From: Brevibacillus reuszeri
GTDB lineage: Bacteria; Bacillota; Bacilli; Brevibacillales; Brevibacillaceae
Assembly (NCBI RefSeq): GCF_002897295.1
Contig: NZ_BEXF01000026.1
Coordinates: 1-64,000, forward strand
Direction: 5' to 3'
Length of the DNA stretch: 64,000 bases
The notes under the pieces are model-generated. The model searched no databases, was not told where the DNA came from, and saw only the letters and a list, made by a program, of their open reading frames with translations. Positions 51,984 through 60,937 of the stretch are shown here, in pieces; position 1 is the stretch's first letter; each line of letters opens with the position of its first letter. The position numbers and the translations under genes were made by a program.

Positions 51984-52724
51984 ATGCAAACCGTTCGCGA
52001 TATCCGCCATAATCAAGATGGCGTAGTGATTCCTAACGGCTTTAGAGCCAATGGTTGGTCAAGTGTATTGTCTCATGAAATGAATGTTCTGTTTCAAGCT
52101 ATATGCTACGTAGTTACAGAAAAAGAAACAAAAGCTGAAATGGAAAAAGCTTTGGATGAGATTGAGGCTTTGCAAGGCACTTTTACAGAGCCTGTTGCTG
52201 AAGGATTTAAATCTGAGGAAGATTTTAAGGGCTATGTGAACCTGTTGAATCGCTTCAAATCATTCCTGGGACGCTCCAATATTGAATATCCAACTTCCCG
52301 TGAAGAGGCAATCCAGCTTTTCATCAAGTGGGGGCTGGTTATTGATAATGGCGACGCATGGGACGTGCCTGTTCAGCCATTCCCAGATGCATCCGAGCTG
52401 TTCCAATTGAGTGAAGCTGAGTCTATGGCTCTGGCTCATCTCAAGCTGGAATCCTTGGTACATCCGGTATTTAGCCGTTTGGTCATGATGCTGCACGAAA
52501 AAGAGGAGAATACGTTCAACCTTTCCAAGGCAGACCTGAAGGAAATGCTGGGTACTAATGACGCGATGCTGGCTGAGGTTCTGATCAAGCTGACTCCATA
52601 TATGGAAGAAGCGATTGAAAACGTATTGGATATTCCAGATGATGAGCCAATGGCCTTCACGATCGTATGGGAAAGAATCTATGAGGACTTCCTGGGACAA
52701 CAATTCTCTTCTAACGTCCAATAA
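51984..52724 (+). CDS. Unrecognised protein between the atp and nuo operons
   Basis: A 246-residue acidic, soluble-looking protein with no signal peptide or membrane helix. It is rich in predicted helix; residues about 45-65 are Glu/Lys-rich (EKETKAEMEKALDEIEAL). The C-terminal half may form a winged-helix-like domain, but I see no diagnostic motif. AAGGAG precedes the ATG, with a TATAAT at 51886-51891 about 90 bases upstream and an intrinsic terminator after it, so it is its own unit. I vaguely associate it with uncharacterised DUF proteins of Paenibacillaceae; no function is claimed. Confidence 0.75.
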   Translation: MQTVRDIRHNQDGVVIPNGFRANGWSSVLSHEMNVLFQAICYVVTEKETKAEMEKALDEIEALQGTFTEPVAEGFKSEEDFKGYVNLLNRFKSFLGRSNIEYPTSREEAIQLFIKWGLVIDNGDAWDVPVQPFPDASELFQLSEAESMALAHLKLESLVHPVFSRLVMMLHEKEENTFNLSKADLKEMLGTNDAMLAEVLIKLTPYMEEAIENVLDIPDDEPMAFTIVWERIYEDFLGQQFSSNVQ

Positions 52725-52784
52725 ATAAACGTATATTGATGGTGACCCCGATATTCGATTCGTTTGGTCATCATACTCCGTTGG

Positions 52785-52815
52785 AAAAACTTAGGGCATT
52801 TACCCTGAGTTTTTT
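52785..52815 (+). terminator. Terminator before the nuo operon
   Basis: AAAAACTTAGGG pairs with CCCTGAGTTTTT (12 bp, one G-U), with a short loop and T-run. Confidence 0.85.
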
Positions 52816-52847
52816 CCCTATTTATGGCACAGAAGGAAGGCTTTCGT

Positions 52848-52876
52848 TAGACACTCTGTGGGCAATTTGATATAAT
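52848..52876 (+). promoter_or_regulatory. Promoter of the nuo operon
   Basis: TAGACA (52848-52853), 17 bases, TATAAT (52871-52876). Transcription would start near 52883, giving a leader of about 150 bases. Confidence 0.8.
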
Positions 52877-52879
52877 GAT

Positions 52880-53010
52880 AAAGGTATTTTTTTCTAGCAG
52901 TATCAAAAAAGTGACAGCGATCATACCATCATCCTTGATGCTGCAGGCAGTGCCTTTTAATGCAGGTTTAGCCTCTTTAAAAGGGCAGTACAAAATGGAT
53001 TTATACCTTT
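52880..53010 (+). ncRNA. Structured 5' leader of the nuo operon (candidate three-way junction)
   Basis: Three pairings nest. P1: AAAGGTAT (52880-52887) with ATACCTTT (53003-53010). P2: CAGC-g-ATCA (52915-52923) with TGATGCTG (52936-52943). P3: TGCCTTTTAA (52951-52960) with TTAAAAGGGCA (52977-52987), one bulge, plus inner AGG/CCT. P1 closes just before the nuoA ribosome site GGAGGG (53019-53024). The start site may trim P1. No known riboswitch class was recognised. Confidence 0.45.
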
Positions 53011-53030
53011 GTAGAAGCGGAGGGAACTGG

Positions 53031-53402
53031 GTGATTGACATCTATGCCAACAATTATGTCATCGTCGCGATCTTTTTGATTCTTGGTGTGCTGTTGCCCG
53101 TGGCTACTGTCAGTTTTGTTGGTTCATTGTTGCGTCCAAAGAAACCGACACGTGAAAAGCAAACTACTTATGAAAGCGGTAACATTCCGATCGGTGACAG
53201 TTGGGTACGCTTCAATGTGAAGTATTACATCTTTGCCCTGATGTTTGTCATTTTCGATGTAGAAACGCTCTTTCTGTACCCGTGGGCCGTCGCTTACAAA
53301 GAGCTGGGGCTGTTTGCCTTGGTGGAGATGGTCATCTTTATCTCCTTACTGGTAGTAGGACTGATTTACGCGTGGAGAAAGAAGGTGCTGGAATGGAACT
53401 AG
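53031..53402 (+). CDS. nuoA: NADH-quinone oxidoreductase subunit A
   Basis: A 123-residue membrane subunit with three hydrophobic helices. TTYESGNIPIGDSWVRFNVKYY is a NuoA hallmark (shown in parts: TTYESG, RFNVKYY). GTG 53031 follows GGAGGG with six-base spacing and matches the family N-terminus (IYANNYVIVAIF). An ATG at 52875 is inside the promoter and an ATG at 52995 would add residues not seen in relatives. nuoB overlaps its end by 10 bases. Confidence 0.93.
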   Translation: MIDIYANNYVIVAIFLILGVLLPVATVSFVGSLLRPKKPTREKQTTYESGNIPIGDSWVRFNVKYYIFALMFVIFDVETLFLYPWAVAYKELGLFALVEMVIFISLLVVGLIYAWRKKVLEWN

Positions 53403-53911
53403 ATCTGACAAGTATTGCGCCTGAACTACAAGAAGAACTGAATCGAAACGTGATGTTTACGACACTGGAAACGGTAAAAGGATGGGTTCGCAGCAATTCG
53501 CTTTGGCCACTCACCTTTGGTCTAGCGTGCTGTGCAATCGAAATGATGGGAACAGGTGGAGCGCGGTATGACCTTGACCGATTTGGTGTCATTTTTCGTG
53601 CCTCGCCAAGACAGTCTGATGTGATGATCGTAGCTGGTACGGTAACGAAAAAGATGGCCCCGCTTCTGCGCAGACTGTACGATCAGATGCCCGAACCAAA
53701 ATGGGTAATTGCCATGGGGTCCTGTGCGACCGCAGGCGGACCGTACGTGCGCTCCTACAGCGTGGTAAAAGGGGTAGATCAAATCGTACCCGTCGATGTG
53801 TACATTCCTGGCTGTCCGCCGAATCCGGCAGCATTAATTTACGGAATCAACAAGCTTCAGGAAAAGATTCGCTATGAAGCGAAGACTGGGAAGCAGGTGA
53901 CCAGTCAATGA
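53393..53911 (+). CDS. nuoB: NADH-quinone oxidoreductase subunit B
   Basis: A 172-residue peripheral subunit carrying the N2 4Fe-4S cluster. Ligands are Cys46 and Cys47 (LACCAIEMM), Cys111 (GSCATAGG) and Cys141 (PGCPPNP). The ATG overlaps nuoA; a longer in-frame extension from 53201 is spurious. The stop overlaps the nuoC start by four bases. Confidence 0.96.
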   Translation: MELDLTSIAPELQEELNRNVMFTTLETVKGWVRSNSLWPLTFGLACCAIEMMGTGGARYDLDRFGVIFRASPRQSDVMIVAGTVTKKMAPLLRRLYDQMPEPKWVIAMGSCATAGGPYVRSYSVVKGVDQIVPVDVYIPGCPPNPAALIYGINKLQEKIRYEAKTGKQVTSQ

Positions 53912-55515
53912 CGGACGAAAATCGCAAGCCAACGCCAGAGGAAAAAGCGAAGGCAGCGGCTGAGGCCCGAGCCAAGGCCGAAGCTTTGCGAAAATTAAGA
54001 GAACAAGAAGAACAGCCCCAAACAGAAGCGACTGCCGGGGAAGAATCACAGGCAGATCAACACATAAAGGAAGAACCGCAGGCAGTAGCTGCGGCAGAGA
54101 CGGAAGCAGCCCCACCAGCAAAGCCAATCTCTGAAATGACACCAGAGGAAAAGGCGGCAGCGAAGAAGGCAGCGGCAGCTGAAGCCATCGCCAAGGCGAA
54201 AGCAGCGAAGGAAGCTGAAGCTGGAGCAGGAACGGAAGCAGCCCCACCAGCAAAGCCAGTCTCCGAAATGACGCCAGAGGAAAAGGCGGCAGCGAAGAAG
54301 GCAGCGGCAGCTGAAGCCATCGCCAAGGCGAAAGCAGCGAAGGAAGCTGAAGCTGGAGCAGGAACGGAAGCTCCGCCAGCAAAGCCAGTCTCCGAAATGA
54401 CGCCAGAGGAAAAGGCGGCAGCGAAGAAGGCAGCGGCAGCTGAAGCCATCGCCAAGGCGAAAGCAGCGAAGGAAGCAGAAGCTGGAGCAGGAACGGAAGA
54501 AGCCCCGCCAGCAAAGCCAATCTCTGAAATGACACCAGAGGAAAAGGCGGCAGCGAAGAAGGCAGCGGCAGCTGAAGCTATCGCCAAGGCGAAAGCAGCG
54601 AAGGAAGCCGAAGCTGGAGCAGGAACGGAAGCAGCTCCGCCAGCAAAGCCAGTCTCCGAAATGACGCCTGAGGAAAAAGCGGAAGCGAAAAAAGCAGCGG
54701 CAGCAGCGGCGCTTGCAAAAGCAAAGGCTGCGAAAGAGGCAAAGGAAGCGGCAGAGCAGGGCGCAGAAGCTGCAGAAGCAGGCGGAGATGCAGATGCCAA
54801 GGCAAAGGCAGCAGCAGCGGCTAAAGCAAAAGCTGCCGCAGCAGCCGCAGCGAAGGCAAAAGCAGCAAGAGAAGCTGGTGGAGCTGGCGCAGATGCTTCA
54901 GACGCAGGTAACGATGATGCCAAGGCTAAAGCAGCAGCAGCTGCAAAAGCGAAAGCAGCCGCAGCGGCCGCAGCAAAGGCAAAGGCTGCTCAGACCGGAG
55001 ATGCAACTGCTGAGGAGGAAGCACCGAAGGCACCGTCTAAAAACCAACCGTATCTTGATAAGTACGTCGCACGTATTACAGATGTGTTTGGAAAAGACGT
55101 AATTGAAGCTGCGTATATTAATGAATTAGCAAAAGAGGTTCCTACCTTGACGATCCAAAATGAACGGTGGCATGAAGTAGCCCAGTTTTTAAGGGATGAC
55201 GAGCAATTAGGCTTCGAATACTTAGCCAATCTGCATGGTGTTGACTATGAGGATCGGCTAGAGGTTTACTATCATTTTTATTCCTACAAGAATCGGCACA
55301 GTGTGGCAGTAAAGGTCAAAACGAGCCGGGAGCAGTCAAGTGTTGCATCTGTTATGGACATTTGGCACGGAGCCAACTGGAATGAACGGGAAACATACGA
55401 TCTTTTAGGGATTCATTTCCCGGGACATAGGGATATGCGTCGAATCCTGTTGCCAGACGAATGGGTAGGCTACCCGCTACGCAAAGATTATGTGCAATAC
55501 GACGAGGAGGTTTAG
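53908..55515 (+). CDS. nuoC: NADH-quinone oxidoreductase subunit C with a large repeat extension
   Basis: 535 residues, of which only 379-535 are the normal NuoC domain (ERETYDLLGIHFPGHRDMRR is the signature). Residues 1-65 are Glu/Ala/Lys-rich. About 66-285 hold five tandem units of 43-44 residues containing KPVSEMTPEEKAAAKKAAA. About 286-365 are low-complexity Ala/Lys runs (AKAKAAAAA). The extension should form long helices or coiled coil; Ala/Lys-rich NuoC extensions also occur in some Bacillus. Frame is open throughout. nuoD follows after three bases. Confidence 0.93.
   Translation: MTDENRKPTPEEKAKAAAEARAKAEALRKLREQEEQPQTEATAGEESQADQHIKEEPQAVAAAETEAAPPAKPISEMTPEEKAAAKKAAAAEAIAKAKAAKEAEAGAGTEAAPPAKPVSEMTPEEKAAAKKAAAAEAIAKAKAAKEAEAGAGTEAPPAKPVSEMTPEEKAAAKKAAAAEAIAKAKAAKEAEAGAGTEEAPPAKPISEMTPEEKAAAKKAAAAEAIAKAKAAKEAEAGAGTEAAPPAKPVSEMTPEEKAEAKKAAAAAALAKAKAAKEAKEAAEQGAEAAEAGGDADAKAKAAAAAKAKAAAAAAAKAKAAREAGGAGADASDAGNDDAKAKAAAAAKAKAAAAAAAKAKAAQTGDATAEEEAPKAPSKNQPYLDKYVARITDVFGKDVIEAAYINELAKEVPTLTIQNERWHEVAQFLRDDEQLGFEYLANLHGVDYEDRLEVYYHFYSYKNRHSVAVKVKTSREQSSVASVMDIWHGANWNERETYDLLGIHFPGHRDMRRILLPDEWVGYPLRKDYVQYDEEV
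54103..54731 (+). repeat. Five-copy in-frame tandem repeat in nuoC
   Basis: The marker GCAAAGCC recurs at 54118, 54250, 54379, 54511 and 54643, giving periods of 132, 129, 132 and 132 bases. Copies 2 and 3 are nearly identical in DNA. Copies 1 and 4 share the variant CCAATCTCTGAAATGACACC, against CCAGTCTCCGAAATGACGCC in 2, 3 and (mostly) 5, suggesting block duplication or conversion. Confidence 0.95.
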
Positions 55516-55518
55516 AAG

Positions 55519-56667
55519 ATGAACCAGAACATCCTCACAACTCAAATAGAGACCTCTTCTGACACAGGAATTCGCACGGAAGAGATGCTTTTGAACGTTG
55601 GACCACAGCATCCTAGTACACACGGAGTATTTCGATTGGTCGTAAAGATTGATGGGGAGACGATCAAAGAAGCCGTCCCAGTAATGGGGTATTTGCACCG
55701 TGGCACAGAAAAGCTGGCGGAAAACCTGACCTATACACAAATCATCCCGTATACAGACCGGATGGACTACGTGTCAGCTATGACCAACAACTATGTGCTC
55801 TGTCATGCAGTAGAAACAATGATGGGTCTGGAAATTCCCGAGCGTGCCCAGTTTTTGCGGCTGATTGCGATGGAGCTGAACCGGGTGGCGAGTCATTTGG
55901 TTTGGTGGGGAACGTATCTGCTCGACATTGGGGCGATGGGTCCTTTCCTATATGCGTTCCGTGATCGGGAAACGATTCTTGATTTGTTTAACGAGCTGTG
56001 TGGCGCGCGCATGACCTTTAATTACATGCGTGTGGGCGGAGTCAAGTGGGATGCGCCGCCAGGTTGGACAGACAAGGCAAAAGATTTCGTCCAATACATG
56101 AAGAAAGAATTGAACAACTATCATAATTTAGTGACCGGCAATGAAATTTTCATCAGCCGCATCAAGGGTATTGGAAAATTCGACACCAAAACAGCCTTGG
56201 ATTACTCGCTCTCAGGTGTTATGCTGCGGTCTACTGGTGTAAAATGGGATCTGCGCAAGGACGAACCGTACTGTATTTATGACCGCTTTGAATTCGATGT
56301 ACCAACAGCTACTGAGGGAGATTGCATGGCACGGTACAATCTGCGCATGGCCGAAATCGAGCAATCGTTGCGCATACTTGAGCAGGCGCTCGAGCAATTC
56401 CCTAGCGAGGGCGAAGTTATGGGCAAGGTACCGCGTGTGATCCGTCCGCCAGCAGGCGAAACTTATGTCCGCATCGAATCACCACGTGGAGAGATCGGCT
56501 GCTATATCGCCAGCCAAGGTAAGGATAAGCCCTGGAGATTGAAATTTAGACGTCCATCGTTTACGAATCTGCAAATTCTGCCCAAGTTGTTGGAGGGAGA
56601 AAGCATCGCCAACATGATCGCCATTCTGGGCAGTATCGACATCGTGCTTGGGGAGGTTGACTGTTAA
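55519..56667 (+). CDS. nuoD: NADH-quinone oxidoreductase subunit D
   Basis: A 382-residue 49-kDa-type subunit lining the quinone site. NVGPQHPSTHGVFRL, MGYLHRGTEKLAE and MELNRVASHLVWWG are signatures. The C-terminus DIVLGEVDC keeps the Asp near the former hydrogenase site. AGGAGG precedes the ATG; nuoH starts on the last base of the stop. Confidence 0.97.
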   Translation: MNQNILTTQIETSSDTGIRTEEMLLNVGPQHPSTHGVFRLVVKIDGETIKEAVPVMGYLHRGTEKLAENLTYTQIIPYTDRMDYVSAMTNNYVLCHAVETMMGLEIPERAQFLRLIAMELNRVASHLVWWGTYLLDIGAMGPFLYAFRDRETILDLFNELCGARMTFNYMRVGGVKWDAPPGWTDKAKDFVQYMKKELNNYHNLVTGNEIFISRIKGIGKFDTKTALDYSLSGVMLRSTGVKWDLRKDEPYCIYDRFEFDVPTATEGDCMARYNLRMAEIEQSLRILEQALEQFPSEGEVMGKVPRVIRPPAGETYVRIESPRGEIGCYIASQGKDKPWRLKFRRPSFTNLQILPKLLEGESIANMIAILGSIDIVLGEVDC

Positions 56668-57674
56668 TGAGTGCACTCTTGCAGCAAACACCCTCATGGG
56701 GAACCGCTATCTGGTTTATCCTGGCTGCAGTCGTACTGCTTGCGGTGTTGTTGGGGTTCGTTACGTACGCCATTTACTTTGAGCGAAAAGTAATCGGATG
56801 GATGCAGCTGCGGATCGGACCGAATCGAGTAGGTCCACTCGGTTTACTGCAAACTGTTGCGGACGTAGCCAAGCTCCTGCTTAAAGAAGATATCCGTCCC
56901 AAGGATGCAGACAAAGCGCTGTTTACTTTAGCGCCGATTTTAGCCTATGCGCCTGCCTTTGCTGTACTGGCTGTGATGCCTTTTACAGAAAGCATTCAAT
57001 TCGCTGATTTGGGCATCGGCCTACTGTACTATATCGCTCTATCCGGAATTACGGTGTTAGGCGTCATTACAGCAGGCTGGGCATCCAATAACAAGTACTC
57101 GCTGATCGGGGGTCTCCGCTCCGCTGCGCAGATGATCAGCTATGAAGTGCCGCTGGTCATGTCCGTAGTGGGTATCGTTCTACTGACGGGCAGCATGAAT
57201 CTTCGCGAAATTGTCGAAGCTCAGCGGGATGTCTGGAATATCGTTCCGCAGTTCATCGGTTTTTGTGTATTTATTATTGCTGCACAGGCTGAGCTGAATC
57301 GTTCCCCGTTTGACCTGCCGGAAGCAGAGTCAGAGTTGGTAGGTGGCTACCACGTCGAGTACACGGGTTTCCGGTTTGCGATGTTCATGCTTGCTGAATA
57401 CGTGTATATGTTTGGTATGGGAACATTGATCACGATTCTCTTTTTGGGTGGATGGCTGCCGATTCATCCAGCGTTGGACTTTATTCCGGGGATCGTTTGG
57501 TTTATTCTTAAATTTTCGCTGTACGTCTTCCTCCAGTTCTGGATTCGCGCCACGATGCCGCGCATGCGTGTCGACCAACTGATGTCGTTTGCCTGGAAAG
57601 TGCTGTTGCCAGTGGCGCTGCTCAATATCCTGCTCACAGCAGTCGTTGTCTCTTACCAGAACGGCATGTTTTAA
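56667..57674 (+). CDS. nuoH: NADH-quinone oxidoreductase subunit H
   Basis: A 335-residue membrane subunit with about eight helices. YFERKVIGWMQLRIGPNRVG is the NuoH signature, and ELNRSPFDLPEAESELVGGY (in a membrane-edge loop) faces the quinone path. The ATG overlaps the nuoD stop by one base. nuoI follows after 80 bases. Confidence 0.96.
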   Translation: MSALLQQTPSWGTAIWFILAAVVLLAVLLGFVTYAIYFERKVIGWMQLRIGPNRVGPLGLLQTVADVAKLLLKEDIRPKDADKALFTLAPILAYAPAFAVLAVMPFTESIQFADLGIGLLYYIALSGITVLGVITAGWASNNKYSLIGGLRSAAQMISYEVPLVMSVVGIVLLTGSMNLREIVEAQRDVWNIVPQFIGFCVFIIAAQAELNRSPFDLPEAESELVGGYHVEYTGFRFAMFMLAEYVYMFGMGTLITILFLGGWLPIHPALDFIPGIVWFILKFSLYVFLQFWIRATMPRMRVDQLMSFAWKVLLPVALLNILLTAVVVSYQNGMF

Positions 57675-57754
57675 TAGACGGCTCGTGTTTCATAGCGCAG
57701 GCTTCGCCATTTGCTCGGCGCAGCCAAGTTCTCAAATTCTGAGGGGTGACACAC

Positions 57755-58168
57755 ATGCTAGGACTGGCCAAAGGCCTGGGGTATACATTTAAAAAGCTCA
57801 CAGAAAAAAAGGTAACCCATTTCTACCCGGATGTGCCGTTTCCCATGCCGCCCCGTTTTCGCGGCATTCAGCACTTTTCACCGGAAAAATGCATCGTCTG
57901 CAATCAATGCGCGCGTGTATGTCCGACTGAGTGTATTCAATTGACGGGGAAACCGCATCCTGACCCAGAGAAAAAGGGGAAAATCATTGACACGTACGAC
58001 ATTAACTTTGAGCTATGCATTCTTTGCGATCTCTGTACGGAGGTATGTCCGACGGAAGCGATCGTGATGACCAACAACTTTGAGCTTGCTGCTTACAGCA
58101 GGGATGAATTGTACAAGAACTTGAAATGGCTGGACGCCAACAATACGAACGTCAGGGAGGAGAATTAG
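57755..58168 (+). CDS. nuoI: NADH-quinone oxidoreductase subunit I
   Basis: A 137-residue ferredoxin-like subunit with two 4Fe-4S motifs: CIVCNQCARVCP (Cys46, 49, 52, 56) and CILCDLCTEVCP. They carry electrons to N2. ATG 57755 is chosen after GAGGGGTG; a GTG three codons earlier overlaps that site. In complexes lacking NuoEFG this is the likely entry region for electrons. Confidence 0.95.
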   Translation: MLGLAKGLGYTFKKLTEKKVTHFYPDVPFPMPPRFRGIQHFSPEKCIVCNQCARVCPTECIQLTGKPHPDPEKKGKIIDTYDINFELCILCDLCTEVCPTEAIVMTNNFELAAYSRDELYKNLKWLDANNTNVREEN

Positions 58169-58169
58169 C

Positions 58170-58679
58170 ATGACCGGCGAATTTGTAGCCTTTTTCATCC
58201 TGTCTCTTCTGACGATTGGTGGCGCCGTCTTCATGATCAGCTTTACCCGCGTCGTACACATGGTCATTTCACTGGGGATTACGTTTATCAGCATTGCGGG
58301 ACTGTTCGTGCTGGTAGGTGCAGAATTCGTAGGGGTAGCACAGGTACTCGTTTATTCAGGTGCCATATCGATTTTGATGCTATTCGGGATCATGCTGACC
58401 AAGCATGATGCCAACGACGAAGGAACAGGACGGACGTGGAAAAACCGATTTATCCTGCTGTTCGTGGCTGGCATATTCGGACTGTTGTTCTGGGGGGTTC
58501 AAAATACACCATGGCCCGCTCCACCAGCACCAGTGGCTTCCACGGTGAGCAATGCCAAAGAAATCGGTATAGAGGTATTCACCAAGTACGTCATCCCGTT
58601 TGAACTGTTGTCCGTACTGCTATTGGTCGCATTGATAGGTGCGATCATTATGGCGAAAAAGGAGGGGGATAACGAATGA
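58170..58679 (+). CDS. nuoJ: NADH-quinone oxidoreductase subunit J
   Basis: A 169-residue membrane subunit with five hydrophobic helices. LVYSGAISILMLFGIMLT is the conserved helix. GGGAGGAG precedes the ATG. The stop overlaps nuoK (ATGA). Confidence 0.94.
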   Translation: MTGEFVAFFILSLLTIGGAVFMISFTRVVHMVISLGITFISIAGLFVLVGAEFVGVAQVLVYSGAISILMLFGIMLTKHDANDEGTGRTWKNRFILLFVAGIFGLLFWGVQNTPWPAPPAPVASTVSNAKEIGIEVFTKYVIPFELLSVLLLVALIGAIIMAKKEGDNE

Positions 58680-58987
58680 CGGTAAGCATTACCTCCTATT
58701 TGATGGTCGCTCTGATTCTCTTTTGTGTCGGCTTGTATGGAGCACTGACCAAGCGCAATGCAGTCGTCGTGCTGCTATCCATCGAGCTGATGCTGAATGC
58801 AGTGAATATCAATCTGGTTGCCTTTTCTAAATTCGGCTTGTATCCAGCGGTGGCAGGACAAATTTTCACGCTGTTTACCATGACCGTAGCTGCTGCTGAG
58901 GTAGCATTGGGATTAGCCATTTTGATTGCGTTGTACCGTAACAAAGCTACTGTCAACGTAGACGAAATGGACCAAATGAAACGATAA
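58676..58987 (+). CDS. nuoK: NADH-quinone oxidoreductase subunit K
   Basis: A 103-residue subunit with three helices. LSIELMLNAVNINLVAF and TVAAAEVALGLAILIALYR carry the conserved membrane Glu residues of the proton path. Overlaps the nuoJ stop. Confidence 0.95.
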   Translation: MTVSITSYLMVALILFCVGLYGALTKRNAVVVLLSIELMLNAVNINLVAFSKFGLYPAVAGQIFTLFTMTVAAAEVALGLAILIALYRNKATVNVDEMDQMKR

Positions 58988-59014
58988 GATGGAGACCTGA
59001 TAAGGAGGACAAAG

Positions 59015-60937
59015 ATGGATACTCTCTTTCATTATGCCTGGCTGATCCCTCTGTTTCCGCTTCTTGCTTTCATCGTGATCGTCTCATTTGGTCGCCAGCT
59101 GAAAGAAGGAGCGGCCTTGATCGGCATTTCGCTGACGGCTGTTTCATTCGTGATTGCGTTGCTTACATTTTGGGCGAGATTCCAGAATGGAGCAGCGGAC
59201 TACAAATTCGTACTCGATTGGCTGCAGGTCGGCGATATTATCATCAACATGGGATTTGAAGTCAATCAGCTCAATGCCATGATGTTGGTCATCGTGACTT
59301 TAGTCAGCCTGCTGGTTCAAATTTACTCAAAAGGCTACATGCATGGGGACGAACGTTTTCCCGTGTTTTATCAGTATCTGGCACTCTTTACTTTCTCCAT
59401 GCTTGGGCTGGTTATCTCGCCCAATCTACTGCAGGTTTACATTTTCTGGGAGTTGGTAGGTGTCTGTTCATTCCTGCTCGTAGGCTACTACTATTTCAAA
59501 CGCGAAGCGAAGGCTGCTGCCAAAAAGGCTTTTATCGTGACGCGTATCGGGGATTTGGGGCTTTTCATCGGAATTTGCCTGTTGTTCTGGTGGACAGGAA
59601 GCTTTGAATACTCGCAAATCTTTGAGAGTGTAGCACTGGGGCGCTTGGAGCCATGGATGATTACATTGGCTGCGATCCTCATTTTCGTGGGAGCTATGGG
59701 AAAATCGGGTCAATTCCCGCTGCACACATGGTTGCCTGACGCCATGGAAGGTCCCACACCTGTATCTGCCCTGATCCATGCTGCTACGATGGTTGCAGCT
59801 GGTGTGTACTTGGTCGCGGCGACTTATCCGTTGTTCATCGCTTCGGAAACGGCATTGACCGTAGTGGCGTACGTGGGTGGCTTTACAGCGATATTCGCAG
59901 CTTCAATTGGTCTCACACAACGCGACATCAAACGCGTGCTTGCCTATTCAACCGTCAGTCAGCTCGGGTACATGATGATGGCCCTTGGCGTAGCGGGCGC
60001 AGCTGGATATGTAGCAGGCTCGTTCCACTTGATGACTCACGCCTTTTTCAAAGCGTTGCTCTTCTTGGGAGCGGGCAGCGTCATCCATGCCGTACATACA
60101 CAGGATGTATTTGAGATGGGTGGACTGTGGAAAAAGATGCCTGTGACTGCACTGACCTTTTTGATCGGCTGTTTGGCAATCGCGGGGATCTTCCCGTTTG
60201 CAGGCTTCTGGTCAAAGGAAGCTATTTTGGGAGCGGTGTACGGTGCGCACCGTTATGATTTATTGTTTATCGCGCTGTTGGCGGCTTTCTTTACCGCCTT
60301 CTATATGTTCCGACTCTTCTTCCTGACGTTTGCAGGAGAGCCGCGGAGCAAGCATGAGGCACATGAGTCTCCTGCAGTGATGACAGGGCCACTGCTGATC
60401 CTGGCATTGCTTGCCGTTGTAGCAGGTTTTGTGAATACACCTTATGCTCCGATGCTCTCTGACTGGCTGCTATCTACAGGAACAGGTGCGGCAATTACAA
60501 GTGTATTTGGAGACGGAGGCGAGCACGCTGCGGCATGGCTGCAAATCGTAGCGCTGGTAATCTCGATTCTCGGAGTGGTTTTGGCGTATTTCATGTACGG
60601 AAAAAAATCCATTCCGTCCGACACCATTCCCGAAGCAATGCCATGGCTCTATCAGCTTTCCTACCGCAAGTACTTTGTTGATGAGCTCTACCATTATGTA
60701 ATTGTTCGTCCACTCGGATGGCTGGGCTTTATCTTGAACGCATTTGACAAGTACGTAGTGGATGGATTAGTAGGATTGACAGCGAAGATTACGCAGGGAA
60801 TCGGGTCTCTGCACGCCAGAGCCCAAAGCGGACAAATCCAGTCTTACGGAGCTGTGGTGCTGTTTGGATTGCTGCTGCTCATTATCGCTATTAGCTTGAC
60901 GGCACAGGGAGGTGGACTCTTTGGATTCGGTCACTAA
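59015..60937 (+). CDS. nuoL: NADH-quinone oxidoreductase subunit L
   Basis: A 640-residue antiporter-like subunit at the distal end of the membrane arm. FWELVGVCSFLLVGYYY has the conserved Glu; GKSGQFPLHTWLPDAMEGPT and the Lys/His residues of TQRDIKRVLAYSTVSQLGYM are signature. The C-terminal long helix is present. AAGGAGG precedes the ATG. Confidence 0.96.
   Translation: MDTLFHYAWLIPLFPLLAFIVIVSFGRQLKEGAALIGISLTAVSFVIALLTFWARFQNGAADYKFVLDWLQVGDIIINMGFEVNQLNAMMLVIVTLVSLLVQIYSKGYMHGDERFPVFYQYLALFTFSMLGLVISPNLLQVYIFWELVGVCSFLLVGYYYFKREAKAAAKKAFIVTRIGDLGLFIGICLLFWWTGSFEYSQIFESVALGRLEPWMITLAAILIFVGAMGKSGQFPLHTWLPDAMEGPTPVSALIHAATMVAAGVYLVAATYPLFIASETALTVVAYVGGFTAIFAASIGLTQRDIKRVLAYSTVSQLGYMMMALGVAGAAGYVAGSFHLMTHAFFKALLFLGAGSVIHAVHTQDVFEMGGLWKKMPVTALTFLIGCLAIAGIFPFAGFWSKEAILGAVYGAHRYDLLFIALLAAFFTAFYMFRLFFLTFAGEPRSKHEAHESPAVMTGPLLILALLAVVAGFVNTPYAPMLSDWLLSTGTGAAITSVFGDGGEHAAAWLQIVALVISILGVVLAYFMYGKKSIPSDTIPEAMPWLYQLSYRKYFVDELYHYVIVRPLGWLGFILNAFDKYVVDGLVGLTAKITQGIGSLHARAQSGQIQSYGAVVLFGLLLLIIAISLTAQGGGLFGFGH

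Noticed and set aside
52875..53030. Upstream in-frame extension of nuoA
   Set aside because: The ATG at 52875 overlaps the -10 element, and the added residues do not match NuoA relatives.
54103..54731. Possible CRISPR-like array
   Set aside because: The direct repeats are long, adjacent and in frame within nuoC, with no unique spacers and no cas genes.
54057..54923. Ala/Ser/Phe-rich frames antisense to the nuoC repeat
   Set aside because: Produced by repetition of the sense Lys/Ala codons; the composition is an artefact of the repeat.
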